Shown here piece by piece: positions 1 to 5,342 of a stretch of DNA of 5,858 nt (positions are counted from its first letter, which is position 1; each line of letters starts with the position of its first letter). The notes under the pieces were generated by a model. The model worked only from the letters and a program-made list of their open reading frames with translations. It was not told the DNA's origin and ran no database searches. The translations under genes and the position numbers were made by a program. Source of the DNA: Bacteroidota bacterium. GTDB lineage: Bacteria > Bacteroidota > Bacteroidia > Flavobacteriales > Flavobacteriaceae. The DNA lies in contig JAEWLD010000315.1 of NCBI GenBank assembly GCA_023393485.1, positions 1-5,858 of the forward strand, given 5' to 3'.

Positions 1-64
1 CGGTAATATTATTTTACTAATTTTATTCTCCCACCAAATCTAATTTAAATTAAAACCTACAATT

Positions 65-346
65 ATGAATGCCCATTTTGAAACCATCGAAAAGGAATCA
101 ATCGACTCCTTAAAGTTTCCTGCGTCCGACGTTCTCGAGAACAGCAGAGACATTTCACAAAGACATTCCGACCTTAACCGCGCCTTGTCATTAGGCAATC
201 TTGAGCATGGCAAAACGCGCATTTTCTTTGAGGACAATCAATCGAAAAAAGTTGTTGAAACCACCGTTTGGGGCGTAACCGATAACGTCGTGATCCTCAA
301 GAAAGGCATCGGAATTCCAATCAACAGGATTTATAAGACGAATTGA
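65..346 (+). CDS. Conserved-looking hypothetical protein, 93 aa
   Basis: I do not recognise a named family. The ATG at 65 follows an A/T-rich leader without a Shine-Dalgarno sequence, which is usual in Bacteroidota, and the frame closes with TGA at 344-346. Residues 1-45 are polar and probably helical. Residues 50-91 alternate hydrophobic and polar residues (around TRIFFED, VETTVWG, NVVILKKG and IPINRIY) and look like a small beta-rich domain. There is no signal peptide, membrane segment or cysteine, so a cytoplasmic protein is likely. The pattern LGN, FED, ETTVW, LKKG, IPINRI has the look of a conserved short flavobacterial protein, but that is an impression from memory. It stands alone, convergent with the next gene, and the 60-base gap to it has no convincing terminator. 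That it is a real gene is fairly sure; its function is unknown. Confidence 0.7.
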   Translation: MNAHFETIEKESIDSLKFPASDVLENSRDISQRHSDLNRALSLGNLEHGKTRIFFEDNQSKKVVETTVWGVTDNVVILKKGIGIPINRIYKTN

Positions 347-406
347 ACTGATTTACAGGCTTCTGTGGATGTTTTTCGGTGACATCTTTACGGCCGGGAT
401 TGACTA

Positions 407-865
407 TTATTCGACGGCAAATACTATTGGATAATTGTACAAACACCGGACAGGCTTACCTGAAACTTGTGCCGGAATCCATTTTTCATCAAAAAGGTTA
501 AGTACGCGCGCCGCTTCAATTTTCATTTCGTCGAGCGCTTTGGCTTCTGCGGCTTTTTCGTCTTCGGTCTGGATTTGAACAGCCGCGGTCGGGACCAAAT
601 CTTTGGCGCTGACAAAAAACGATTTTCGGTCGGTCATGCTGCCATCGGGCTCGATGATAAAACTTGTAAAAACCGTGACTTTCTTATTTTTCAGTGTCTC
701 AGGAAACTTGAAATTTTCGGCGACAAACTTTCTGAGCGTGTACATGCCTTTGTCCAAATCGGGTTTCGAATGGACTTCAGTGGTACGCCAGATTTTGTCT
801 TGTGCATCCTGTGCGAAAACACCAAGGGAAACCAGGCAGGCAAAAAGCAACAGTGTTTTTTTCAT
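407..865 (-). CDS. Secreted protein with TonB C-terminal-like domain, 152 aa
   Basis: The N-terminus is a classic signal peptide: MKK, a hydrophobic core (LLLFACLVSLGV), then a likely signal peptidase I site after Ala18 (VFA/QD). The product is therefore periplasmic or exported. Residues 40-152 resemble the TonB C-terminal fold: GMYTLRKFVAENFKFP (40-55), a strand ending in IEPDGSMTD (71-79), and the closing KWIPAQVSGKPVRCLYNYPIVF (128-149), like the W-P-G-K-x-V-R-x-x-x-P-I-x-F signature of Bacteroidota TonB proteins. It has no membrane anchor that would be retained and no proline-rich linker, so it is unlikely to be a working energy transducer. A charged stretch at about 88-115, rich in E, A and K, looks inserted relative to the usual domain. 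I chose the ATG at 863-865 over upstream in-frame starts because it begins the signal peptide; the extension (from 949 or 955) only translates A/T-rich repeat DNA. The gene lies downstream of the PfpI-like gene on the same strand but has its own candidate promoter. Confidence 0.72.
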   Translation of the reverse strand: MKKTLLLFACLVSLGVFAQDAQDKIWRTTEVHSKPDLDKGMYTLRKFVAENFKFPETLKNKKVTVFTSFIIEPDGSMTDRKSFFVSAKDLVPTAAVQIQTEDEKAAEAKALDEMKIEAARVLNLFDEKWIPAQVSGKPVRCLYNYPIVFAVE

Positions 866-891
866 CGGTTGGTACTCAAAAAGATAGTTGC

Positions 892-923
892 CGAAGATAA
901 CCCGCCGACGCGGAAATTCCAAA
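892..923 (-). promoter_or_regulatory. Candidate Bacteroidota-type promoter for the TonB-C-like gene
   Basis: Read on the minus strand, TTTG (920-923) is followed after 20 bases by TATCTTCG (892-899). This is one mismatch from the Bacteroidota -7 consensus TAnnTTTG, at about the expected -33/-7 spacing. Transcription would start about 20 bases before the ATG at 865. A second weaker box, TATCTTTT, lies at 879-886. Both are seen in the sequence; promoter activity is inferred. Confidence 0.4.
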
Positions 924-983
924 TAAAAAAGTCCAAATTCCAAAAGCATCGACAATTGGAACCTGAACTCTAAATTTGCGTTT

Positions 984-1020
984 CGGAATTGAGGATTTTA
1001 ATTTCGGTTTTTCAATTCCG
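984..1020. repeat. Nine-base inverted repeat spanning the stop codon of the PfpI-like gene
   Basis: CGGAATTGA (984-992) is an exact inverted copy of TCAATTCCG (1012-1020), separated by 19 bases. The right arm contains the stop codon of the PfpI-like gene. On that gene's mRNA it would form a 9-bp hairpin at the end of the message. No T-tract follows on the minus strand, so it is a poor intrinsic terminator and could instead be an RNA-end stabiliser or chance in A/T-rich DNA. Confidence 0.4.
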
Positions 1021-1554
1021 ATTGTGAATTCCTTCTTTGATTTCCTCAATCATTTTTCGGTTGAACGCGGGCAAATCCTTTGGCGACCGACTCGTTACCA
1101 AACCCATATCGACAACGACCTCCTGGTCTGTCCAAATTGCGCCGGCATTTTCAAGATCTTTGCGGATTGAGGCATACGATGTCATTTCACGGCCATCGAC
1201 GACTTCTGCGTTTATCAGCGTCCACGGTCCGTGACAAATTGCCGCAACCGGTTTTTTTGCATCAAAAAATTCTTTTACGAACGCAATTGCATTTTCATCG
1301 ACGCGCAATTTGTCGGGATTGATTACACCGCCCGGCAAAACCAGCGCATCGTAATCTGCCGCATTCACTTCGTCGAGCGTGTGATCAACAGCAATCGCGT
1401 CGCCCCAATTGCCGTCTTTCCATGATTTTATCTGACCTGGTTTGAGACTGATGACTTCGGCCGTCCAGCCTTGGTTTTCAATGGTTTCTTTTGGCGATTT
1501 GAGTTCGCTTTCCTCAAATCCATCCGTGGCTAAAATGGCTACTTTCTTGTTCAT
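1012..1554 (-). CDS. PfpI/DJ-1 family protein (class I glutamine amidotransferase-like fold), 180 aa
   Basis: This is a full-length member of the PfpI/YhbO branch of the DJ-1 superfamily, single-domain and cytoplasmic. Visible landmarks are the opening strand with KVAILATDGFEESEL (4-18), where Glu14 matches the conserved acidic residue that tunes the active cysteine; LVLPGG (71-76); and the nucleophile elbow AAICHGP (104-110) with Cys107 and His108 as the expected catalytic pair. Further conserved marks are TSYASIRKDLENAGAIW (125-141), DQEVVVD (143-149) and SRSPKDLPAF (155-164). Asp81 sits about where the archaeal homologue supplies a Glu from the neighbouring subunit, suggesting the usual oligomer-shared site. 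Family members have been described as proteases, glyoxalases or protein/nucleotide deglycases, and the deglycase activity is disputed, so no reaction is assigned. The ATG at 1554 directly precedes the first strand. A typical role would be protection from carbonyl or other stress. Confidence 0.93.
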   Translation of the reverse strand: MNKKVAILATDGFEESELKSPKETIENQGWTAEVISLKPGQIKSWKDGNWGDAIAVDHTLDEVNAADYDALVLPGGVINPDKLRVDENAIAFVKEFFDAKKPVAAICHGPWTLINAEVVDGREMTSYASIRKDLENAGAIWTDQEVVVDMGLVTSRSPKDLPAFNRKMIEEIKEGIHNRN

Positions 1555-1647
1555 ATTGATTGATTTTAAATTTGAATCTCTCAGTTATCCAATCTTTGCG
1601 CGAGTGCCTGTTAAGCTCATGGTAATCGTTTGTTAAGTTTTTGAGCG

Positions 1648-1692
1648 TTGGGTTTGGAAACCCCAAAGGTTTTGAAAACCTTTGGGGTTTTT
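1648..1692. repeat. Near-perfect palindrome (15-bp stem) in the divergent intergenic region
   Basis: Bases 1658-1672 (AAACCCCAAAGGTTT) are exactly complementary in reverse to 1676-1690, with a 3-base loop TGA. T follows to 1692, giving a T5 run at 1688-1692, so on the plus strand it has the form of an intrinsic terminator. No plus-strand gene ends just upstream, and the hairpin lies about 40 bases before a plus-strand -7 box. A third partial arm, TTGGGTTT (1648-1655), could pair with 1658-1666 in a competing structure. It may be a dispersed palindromic repeat of the genome, insulation between divergent units, or a terminator for stray transcription from the left; the sequence alone does not decide. 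Confidence 0.7.
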
Positions 1693-1730
1693 CATTCACT
1701 GAAAACTTCATACTCAACCCGATCTTCCCG

Positions 1731-1738
1731 TATCTTTG
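1731..1738 (+). promoter_or_regulatory. Perfect Bacteroidota -7 box (TATCTTTG) for the small gene pair
   Basis: TATCTTTG matches the Bacteroidota primary sigma factor -7 consensus TAnnTTTG exactly. Only four bases separate it from the ATG at 1743, so the transcript should start at or within a few bases of the start codon, giving a leaderless or nearly leaderless message. No clear TTTG -33 element is present at the expected distance; the nearest is TTCA at 1707-1710, 20 bases upstream. Confidence 0.6.
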
Positions 1739-1742
1739 CAAT

Positions 1743-1904
1743 ATGTCACGCAAAAACGCAAAAAACATCAAAAGCCATAATGACAGGCTGTCCAAGGCTA
1801 AACAAAAGGCCAGTGGGGAAACGGTCGCGCGCAGGGAAAAACTAGCTGCCATCGTCAAAAAGTATAACGCTATCAAACTTGCAGAAAATGGACACAAAGA
1901 TTGA
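1743..1904 (+). CDS. Small basic hypothetical protein, 53 aa
   Basis: This is a short lysine-rich protein that I do not recognise. It has 15 Lys/Arg against 5 Asp/Glu. The first half (RKNAKNIKSHNDRLSKAKQK) is strongly basic and could bind nucleic acid or ribosomes. The second half (residues 28-48, ARREKLAAIVKKYNAIKLAE) reads as one amphipathic helix. There is no signal peptide or membrane segment. The start is fixed by the exact -7 box four bases upstream; a longer in-frame reading from a TTG at 1641 would run through the palindrome and the promoter and is rejected. The stop overlaps the next gene by 17 bases, so the two are probably translationally coupled. The well-placed promoter, the overlap and the terminator-like hairpin after the pair argue that this is a real gene. 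Function unknown. Confidence 0.7.
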   Translation: MSRKNAKNIKSHNDRLSKAKQKASGETVARREKLAAIVKKYNAIKLAENGHKD

Positions 1905-2103
1905 TGACCTCAAAAAAAAGGTTCAGCAGATTATCGATTTCATCGCGGCCAAACAATTTCAACTGGCCATTGAAAAACATGCGGATGCCAGCGATCTACT
2001 CGACGAATTGATCGATCATACAGATGACGACGACACCTTGATAGAACTCAGCCAATATCAAGTGCTGCTCAATCATCTGCACCAAAAAATCCACGGGCAA
2101 TAG
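1888..2103 (+). CDS. Small acidic hypothetical protein, 71 aa
   Basis: I do not recognise a family. The protein is acidic (15 Asp/Glu, 7 Lys) and looks all-helical: helix 1 about residues 4-28 (IDDLKKKVQQIIDFIAAKQF, like a short coiled coil), helix 2 about 33-43 (DASDLLDELID), a run of four aspartates at 46-49, and helix 3 about 50-69 ending in LLNHLHQKIH. The helix pairs have some resemblance to TPR-like hairpins, which is only suggestive. The ATG at 1888 lies inside the end of the upstream basic gene (17-base overlap, different frame), preceded by A-rich GCAGAAA. A TTG three codons earlier (1879) is a less likely start. It ends with TAG at 2101-2103, and a hairpin starts two bases later. 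Its charge is opposite to that of its operon partner, so direct binding is conceivable but untested. Confidence 0.75.
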   Translation: MDTKIDDLKKKVQQIIDFIAAKQFQLAIEKHADASDLLDELIDHTDDDDTLIELSQYQVLLNHLHQKIHGQ

Positions 2104-2104
2104 A

Positions 2105-2144
2105 AAGCCACGGATTTATTATTGAGTCAATAAATCCGCGGCTT
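2105..2144. terminator. Hairpin between convergent genes, probable bidirectional terminator
   Basis: AAGCC (2105-2109) and CGGATTTATT (2111-2120) pair with AATAAATCCG (2129-2138) and GGCTT (2140-2144). This gives a 15-pair stem with one A/C mismatch and an 8-base loop. It fits exactly between the stop of the acidic small gene (2103) and the stop of clpB (2158). T-rich sequence follows on the minus strand (TTTCTATT); the plus side has only a short T run, so termination is probably better for clpB. Confidence 0.65.
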
Positions 2145-2157
2145 GAAAGCATTATGC

Positions 2158-4761
2158 TTATTGGGCGAGTTCTCCCTGATTCCTAAACACCAGTTCACCG
2201 TCGAAACTGTCGAGCAAAATAATACTGTCCGTAGTAATATTGCCGGCCAGAATTTCCTTCGACAATTTATTGAGTACTTCGCGTTGGATCACGCGCTTCA
2301 CAGGCCGTGCCCCAAATTGCGGATCGAAGCCTTTTTCCGCAAGATAATCAATGGCTTCCGGCGTGGCGTCGAGCGTAATGTTCTGCTGCGCGAGCATCCT
2401 GGTCACTGACTTGAGCTGCAACCCGACAATCTGTTTGATGTTCGCATCGGTCAATGGCGTAAACATCACGATCTCGTCAATTCGGTTGATGAATTCAGGA
2501 CGCACGGTTTGCTTCAGCAAGCCAAGTACTTCATTTTTGGCGGCTTCGGTCGCAGCTTCGATTCCGCCTTTGAGGTTTTCGAACTTTTCCTGAATGATCG
2601 CCGCGCCCATATTCGAGGTCATGATGATGATCGTATTCTTGAAATCCGCAACCCGGCCTTTGTTGTCGGTCAATCGGCCTTCATCGAGAACCTGAAGCAA
2701 TATATTGAACGTATCGGGATGCGCTTTTTCAATTTCATCCAGCAATACCACCGAATACGGCTTTCTTCGTACGGCTTCAGTCAATTGTCCGCCTTCGTCA
2801 TACCCAACGTAACCCGGAGGCGCGCCAACCAAACGGCTAACGGCGTGGCGTTCCTGATATTCGCTCATGTCAATCCGCGTCATCGCATTCTCGTCGTCGA
2901 ACAGATATTCCGCAAGCGCTTTTGCCAATTCGGTTTTACCAACGCCGGTCGTACCCAAAAACAGGAACGAACCAATTGGCTTTTTAACGTCCTGCAATCC
3001 CGCGCGGCTTCTGCGAACGGCGTCTGAAATCGCCCCGATCGCTTCCTCCTGCCCGACCACTCGCCTGTGCAGCTCTTCTTCCAGGTGCAACAATTTTTCG
3101 CGTTCACCCTGAAGCATTTTCATTATCGGGATTCCGGTCCATTTTGCGACAACTTCTGCGATGTCTTCACGCGTGACTTCTTCTTTGATCAGCGATTTCC
3201 CTGATTGGTTTTCAATCAACTGGTTCTGAAGCGCGTCAAGCTTTTCCTGCGCTTCCTTGATTTTACCATAGCGCAATTCCGCGACTTTGCCATAGTCGCC
3301 GTCACGTTCCGCGCGCTCGGCTTCCAGCTTGAAGTTTTCGATATCAATCTTGACGTTTTGGATGTTGTCGACCACATCTTTTTCAGACTTCCATCTTGCG
3401 AAAATCTCGTTTCGTTCTTCCTTCAGGTTCGCCAAATCAAGCCCGAGTGATTTGACTTTGCCTTCGTCATTTTCGCGCTTGATGGCCTCAATTTCGATCT
3501 CCAACTGCATGATTCGGCGGTCGAGGACATCGAGTTCTTCGGGTTTCGAGTTGATTTCCATGCGAAGTTTTGAAGCGGCTTCGTCCATCAAATCAATCGC
3601 CTTATCGGGAAGAAAACGATTGGTAATATATCGTTGCGAGAGCTCAACAGCAGCAATAATCGCCTCGTCCTTAATCCTTACTTTATGGTGTGTTTCATAC
3701 TTTTCCTTGATGCCACGAAGAATCGAAATCGCGCTTTCAGTATCAGGTTCGTCAACCATGACTTTTTGGAAACGGCGTTCGAGCGCTTTGTCTTTTTCAA
3801 AATATTTTTGGTATTCGTCAAGTGTCGTAGCGCCAATCGCGCGCAATTCTCCGCGTGCCAGCGCCGGTTTGAGGATGTTGGCCGCATCCATCGCGCCTTC
3901 TCCGCCGCCCGCGCCAACCAGCGTATGGATTTCGTCGATGAACAAAACAATATCGCCCTCAGATGTCGTGACTTCTTTTACGACCGATTTCAATCGCTCC
4001 TCAAATTCGCCTTTGTATTTTGCGCCGGCGATAAGTGCGCCCATATCAAGGGAATAGATGATTTTATCCTTAAGGTTTTCAGGCACGTCGCCATCGACGA
4101 TACGATGCGCCAAGCCTTCGGCAATTGCGGTTTTACCAACGCCCGGCTCACCGACGAGCATCGGGTTGTTCTTGGTACGGCGTGTCAAAATCTGAAGCAC
4201 ACGCCTGATTTCTTCATCACGCCCGATGACCGGATCGAGTTTTCCATCGCGCGCGAGCTCATTTAGGTTCTTGGCATATTTAGACAGTGAGTTGTAGGTT
4301 TCTTCAGCCGACGCCGATGTGACGCGTTCGCCTTTGCGCAATTCTTCGATTGCCGCGTTCAACCCTTTTTCGGTGACGCCCTGGTCTTTCATGATTTGCG
4401 CGATCTTGCTGTTTGATTTGAAAATGGCCAGTAACAAATGTTCAATCGAGACAAACTCGTCGTTCATCTTTTTCGAAATGATCGTGGCCTCATTGAGTGT
4501 TTTTGCGGCTTCGCGCGAGAATTGTAGGTCGCCGCCCGAAACTTTCGGAAAGCTTTCTACGGTTTTATCGAGTATTTGCCTGAAGAGCGGCACATTGACG
4601 TTCAACTTTTTAAGCAGGAACGGCGCAACACTTTCGTCGACTTCAAAAATCGACTGCATCAAATGCTCGTTCTCGATTTGCTGCTGGCCGAGGCTTTGCG
4701 CGATCTGTTGTGCATGCTGCAAGGCTTCCTGCGATTTGATTGTGAAATTATTGATGTTCAT
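2158..4761 (-). CDS. clpB: ATP-dependent disaggregase ClpB (Hsp100), 867 aa
   Basis: ClpB is the cytoplasmic hexameric AAA+ machine that threads aggregated proteins through its pore, working with the DnaK system. All domains are present. The N-domain (Clp repeats) covers about 1-150. AAA1 has Walker A GEPGVGKT (204-211, Lys210), pore loop KYKG with Tyr249, Walker B IVLFIDE (271-277, catalytic Glu277) and arginine fingers Arg329/Arg330. The M-domain coiled coil spans about 402-525, with Tyr498 in the position of the known DnaK-interaction tyrosine. AAA2 has Walker A GTTGVGKT (603-610, Lys609), pore loop GYVGYDEGG (650-658), Walker B VVLLDE (671-676), arginine finger Arg760 and sensor-2 GARP (Arg819). 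The M-domain separates it from ClpA. Length is normal for ClpB. The ATG at 4759-4761 has an A-rich leader (TATTAAAATATG). Val147, near the E. coli internal start for the N-truncated form, is GTC, so a short isoform is not evident. No CIRCE element was found; an inverted repeat lies 24 bases upstream. Confidence 0.98.
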   Translation of the reverse strand: MNINNFTIKSQEALQHAQQIAQSLGQQQIENEHLMQSIFEVDESVAPFLLKKLNVNVPLFRQILDKTVESFPKVSGGDLQFSREAAKTLNEATIISKKMNDEFVSIEHLLLAIFKSNSKIAQIMKDQGVTEKGLNAAIEELRKGERVTSASAEETYNSLSKYAKNLNELARDGKLDPVIGRDEEIRRVLQILTRRTKNNPMLVGEPGVGKTAIAEGLAHRIVDGDVPENLKDKIIYSLDMGALIAGAKYKGEFEERLKSVVKEVTTSEGDIVLFIDEIHTLVGAGGGEGAMDAANILKPALARGELRAIGATTLDEYQKYFEKDKALERRFQKVMVDEPDTESAISILRGIKEKYETHHKVRIKDEAIIAAVELSQRYITNRFLPDKAIDLMDEAASKLRMEINSKPEELDVLDRRIMQLEIEIEAIKRENDEGKVKSLGLDLANLKEERNEIFARWKSEKDVVDNIQNVKIDIENFKLEAERAERDGDYGKVAELRYGKIKEAQEKLDALQNQLIENQSGKSLIKEEVTREDIAEVVAKWTGIPIMKMLQGEREKLLHLEEELHRRVVGQEEAIGAISDAVRRSRAGLQDVKKPIGSFLFLGTTGVGKTELAKALAEYLFDDENAMTRIDMSEYQERHAVSRLVGAPPGYVGYDEGGQLTEAVRRKPYSVVLLDEIEKAHPDTFNILLQVLDEGRLTDNKGRVADFKNTIIIMTSNMGAAIIQEKFENLKGGIEAATEAAKNEVLGLLKQTVRPEFINRIDEIVMFTPLTDANIKQIVGLQLKSVTRMLAQQNITLDATPEAIDYLAEKGFDPQFGARPVKRVIQREVLNKLSKEILAGNITTDSIILLDSFDGELVFRNQGELAQ

Positions 4762-4785
4762 ATTTTAATATAAGTTTTACAGATT

Positions 4786-4810
4786 TCGAATTTGGATTTT
4801 TTAAATTCGA
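4786..4810. repeat. Inverted repeat (8 bp, 9-base spacer) upstream of clpB
   Basis: TCGAATTT (4786-4793) and AAATTCGA (4803-4810) are exact inverted copies separated by nine bases, 24 bases upstream of the clpB start codon. The geometry resembles a dimeric repressor operator (CIRCE also has a 9-base spacer), but the sequence is not CIRCE. The stretch is A/T-rich and related to an intergenic motif at 919-946, so chance or a dispersed repeat is a real alternative. Confidence 0.4.
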
Positions 4811-4908
4811 TTTGGCCGGTTTTCAATTTGCATTCCAGCTCCCGAATTCGGTCAAAAAGTCCGAATCGCCCTAATTCTAACCGACAAAATGTCTTAAAAT
4901 ATGCCGCT

Positions 4909-5283
4909 ATGGGTTTATTTGATAAGTCTCCTAAAGTTACGACCGAAAGTAAGATTGATTGGAACGCTTTAACAGAAATAAAACAACTCGACGCCATAGT
5001 CGCGGAATCATTCAGCACGCCTGCCGTTATTTTCAAACACTCGACCCGCTGTGGCATCAGCCGCATGGCATTGCGCGGCTTTGAAGTTGATTTCGATCCC
5101 GAAGATGGCATCAAGCCGTATTACCTTGATTTGCTTCATCATCGCGAGTTATCGAATGCTGTTGCCGAACAATTCCGCGTATGGCATCAATCGCCGCAAA
5201 TTTTATTGATCAAAAATGGGATTTGCATCTTTGACACTTCGCACGGTGATATCGACGCTACACGGCTCGCCAATAAATTGTAA
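4909..5283 (+). CDS. ytxJ: YtxJ-like monothiol bacilliredoxin (bacillithiol system protein), 124 aa
   Basis: This is a small thioredoxin-fold protein of the YtxJ/BrxC type. In that family a single active cysteine is thought to remove bacillithiol from mixed disulfides on proteins after oxidative stress. The signature is IFKHSTRCGISRMAL (41-55), with Cys48 at the active site and no second cysteine in a CxxC position (Gly49, Ile50, Ser51). Ser96-Pro97-type placement is given by HQSPQILLI (93-101), where Pro96 is the expected cis-proline facing the active site. The central LDLLHHRELSNAVAEQFRVW (73-92) is the usual helix before that strand. Cys106 is a further cysteine of unknown role. I chose the ATG at 4909; the open frame extends to a TTG at 4792, but the extra residues have no family character. 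The gene is divergent from clpB with a 147-base gap, and an intrinsic terminator follows directly. The family is confident; actual use of bacillithiol is inferred. Confidence 0.88.
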   Translation: MGLFDKSPKVTTESKIDWNALTEIKQLDAIVAESFSTPAVIFKHSTRCGISRMALRGFEVDFDPEDGIKPYYLDLLHHRELSNAVAEQFRVWHQSPQILLIKNGICIFDTSHGDIDATRLANKL

Positions 5284-5328
5284 AGCCGCCGATCCAAAGA
5301 TTAATCAGTAGATCGGTCGGCTCTTTTT
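5284..5328 (+). terminator. Rho-independent terminator of the ytxJ-like gene
   Basis: AGCCG (5284-5288) and CCGATC (5289-5294) pair with GATCGG (5311-5316) and CGGCT (5318-5322), with one bulged T at 5317. The 11-bp G/C-rich stem has a 16-base loop and is followed by CTTTTT to 5328. It begins one base after the stop codon. On the other strand the T-tract is missing, so it mainly serves the plus strand. Confidence 0.88.
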
Positions 5329-5342
5329 CCGGATTGCCCAAG

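Noticed and set aside
368..386. Weak hairpin (GATGT with ACATC) between the first two genes as a terminator
   Set aside because: The stem is only five base pairs, with a 9-base loop and a T run of only three.
866..955. N-terminal extension of the TonB-C-like gene (in-frame ATG at 949, TTG at 955)
   Set aside because: It translates A/T-rich repeat sequence and the candidate promoter, and would bury the signal peptide that begins at 865.
467..973. Plus-strand open frame of 168 codons opposite the TonB-C-like gene
   Set aside because: The minus-strand product has a signal peptide and domain signature; the plus-strand translation has neither and runs across the promoter region.
1641..1742. TTG-started extension of the 53-residue gene
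   Set aside because: It would include the palindrome and the -7 box; the ATG at 1743 fits the promoter.
1514..1897. Minus-strand open frame of 127 codons across the divergent region
   Set aside because: It crosses the palindrome, overlaps the start of the PfpI-like gene and lies antisense to the small basic gene; the translation shows no coherent domain.
3329..4266. Long plus-strand open frames opposite clpB (242 and 210 codons), and another at 2509-3027
   Set aside because: They lie entirely antisense to a clear ClpB frame, and their translations are low-complexity Ser/Arg- or Phe/Arg-rich shadows without domain features.
4792..4908. TTG-started extension of the ytxJ-like gene by 39 residues
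   Set aside because: The added residues are Ser/Arg/Asn-rich without family character, and the ATG at 4909 gives the usual family length.
4762..4908. CIRCE element or Bacteroidota -33/-7 promoter in the clpB/ytxJ divergent region
   Set aside because: Neither TTAGCACTC/GAGTGCTAA nor a TAnnTTTG box was found on either strand; the best -7 candidates carry mismatches and lack a -33 partner.
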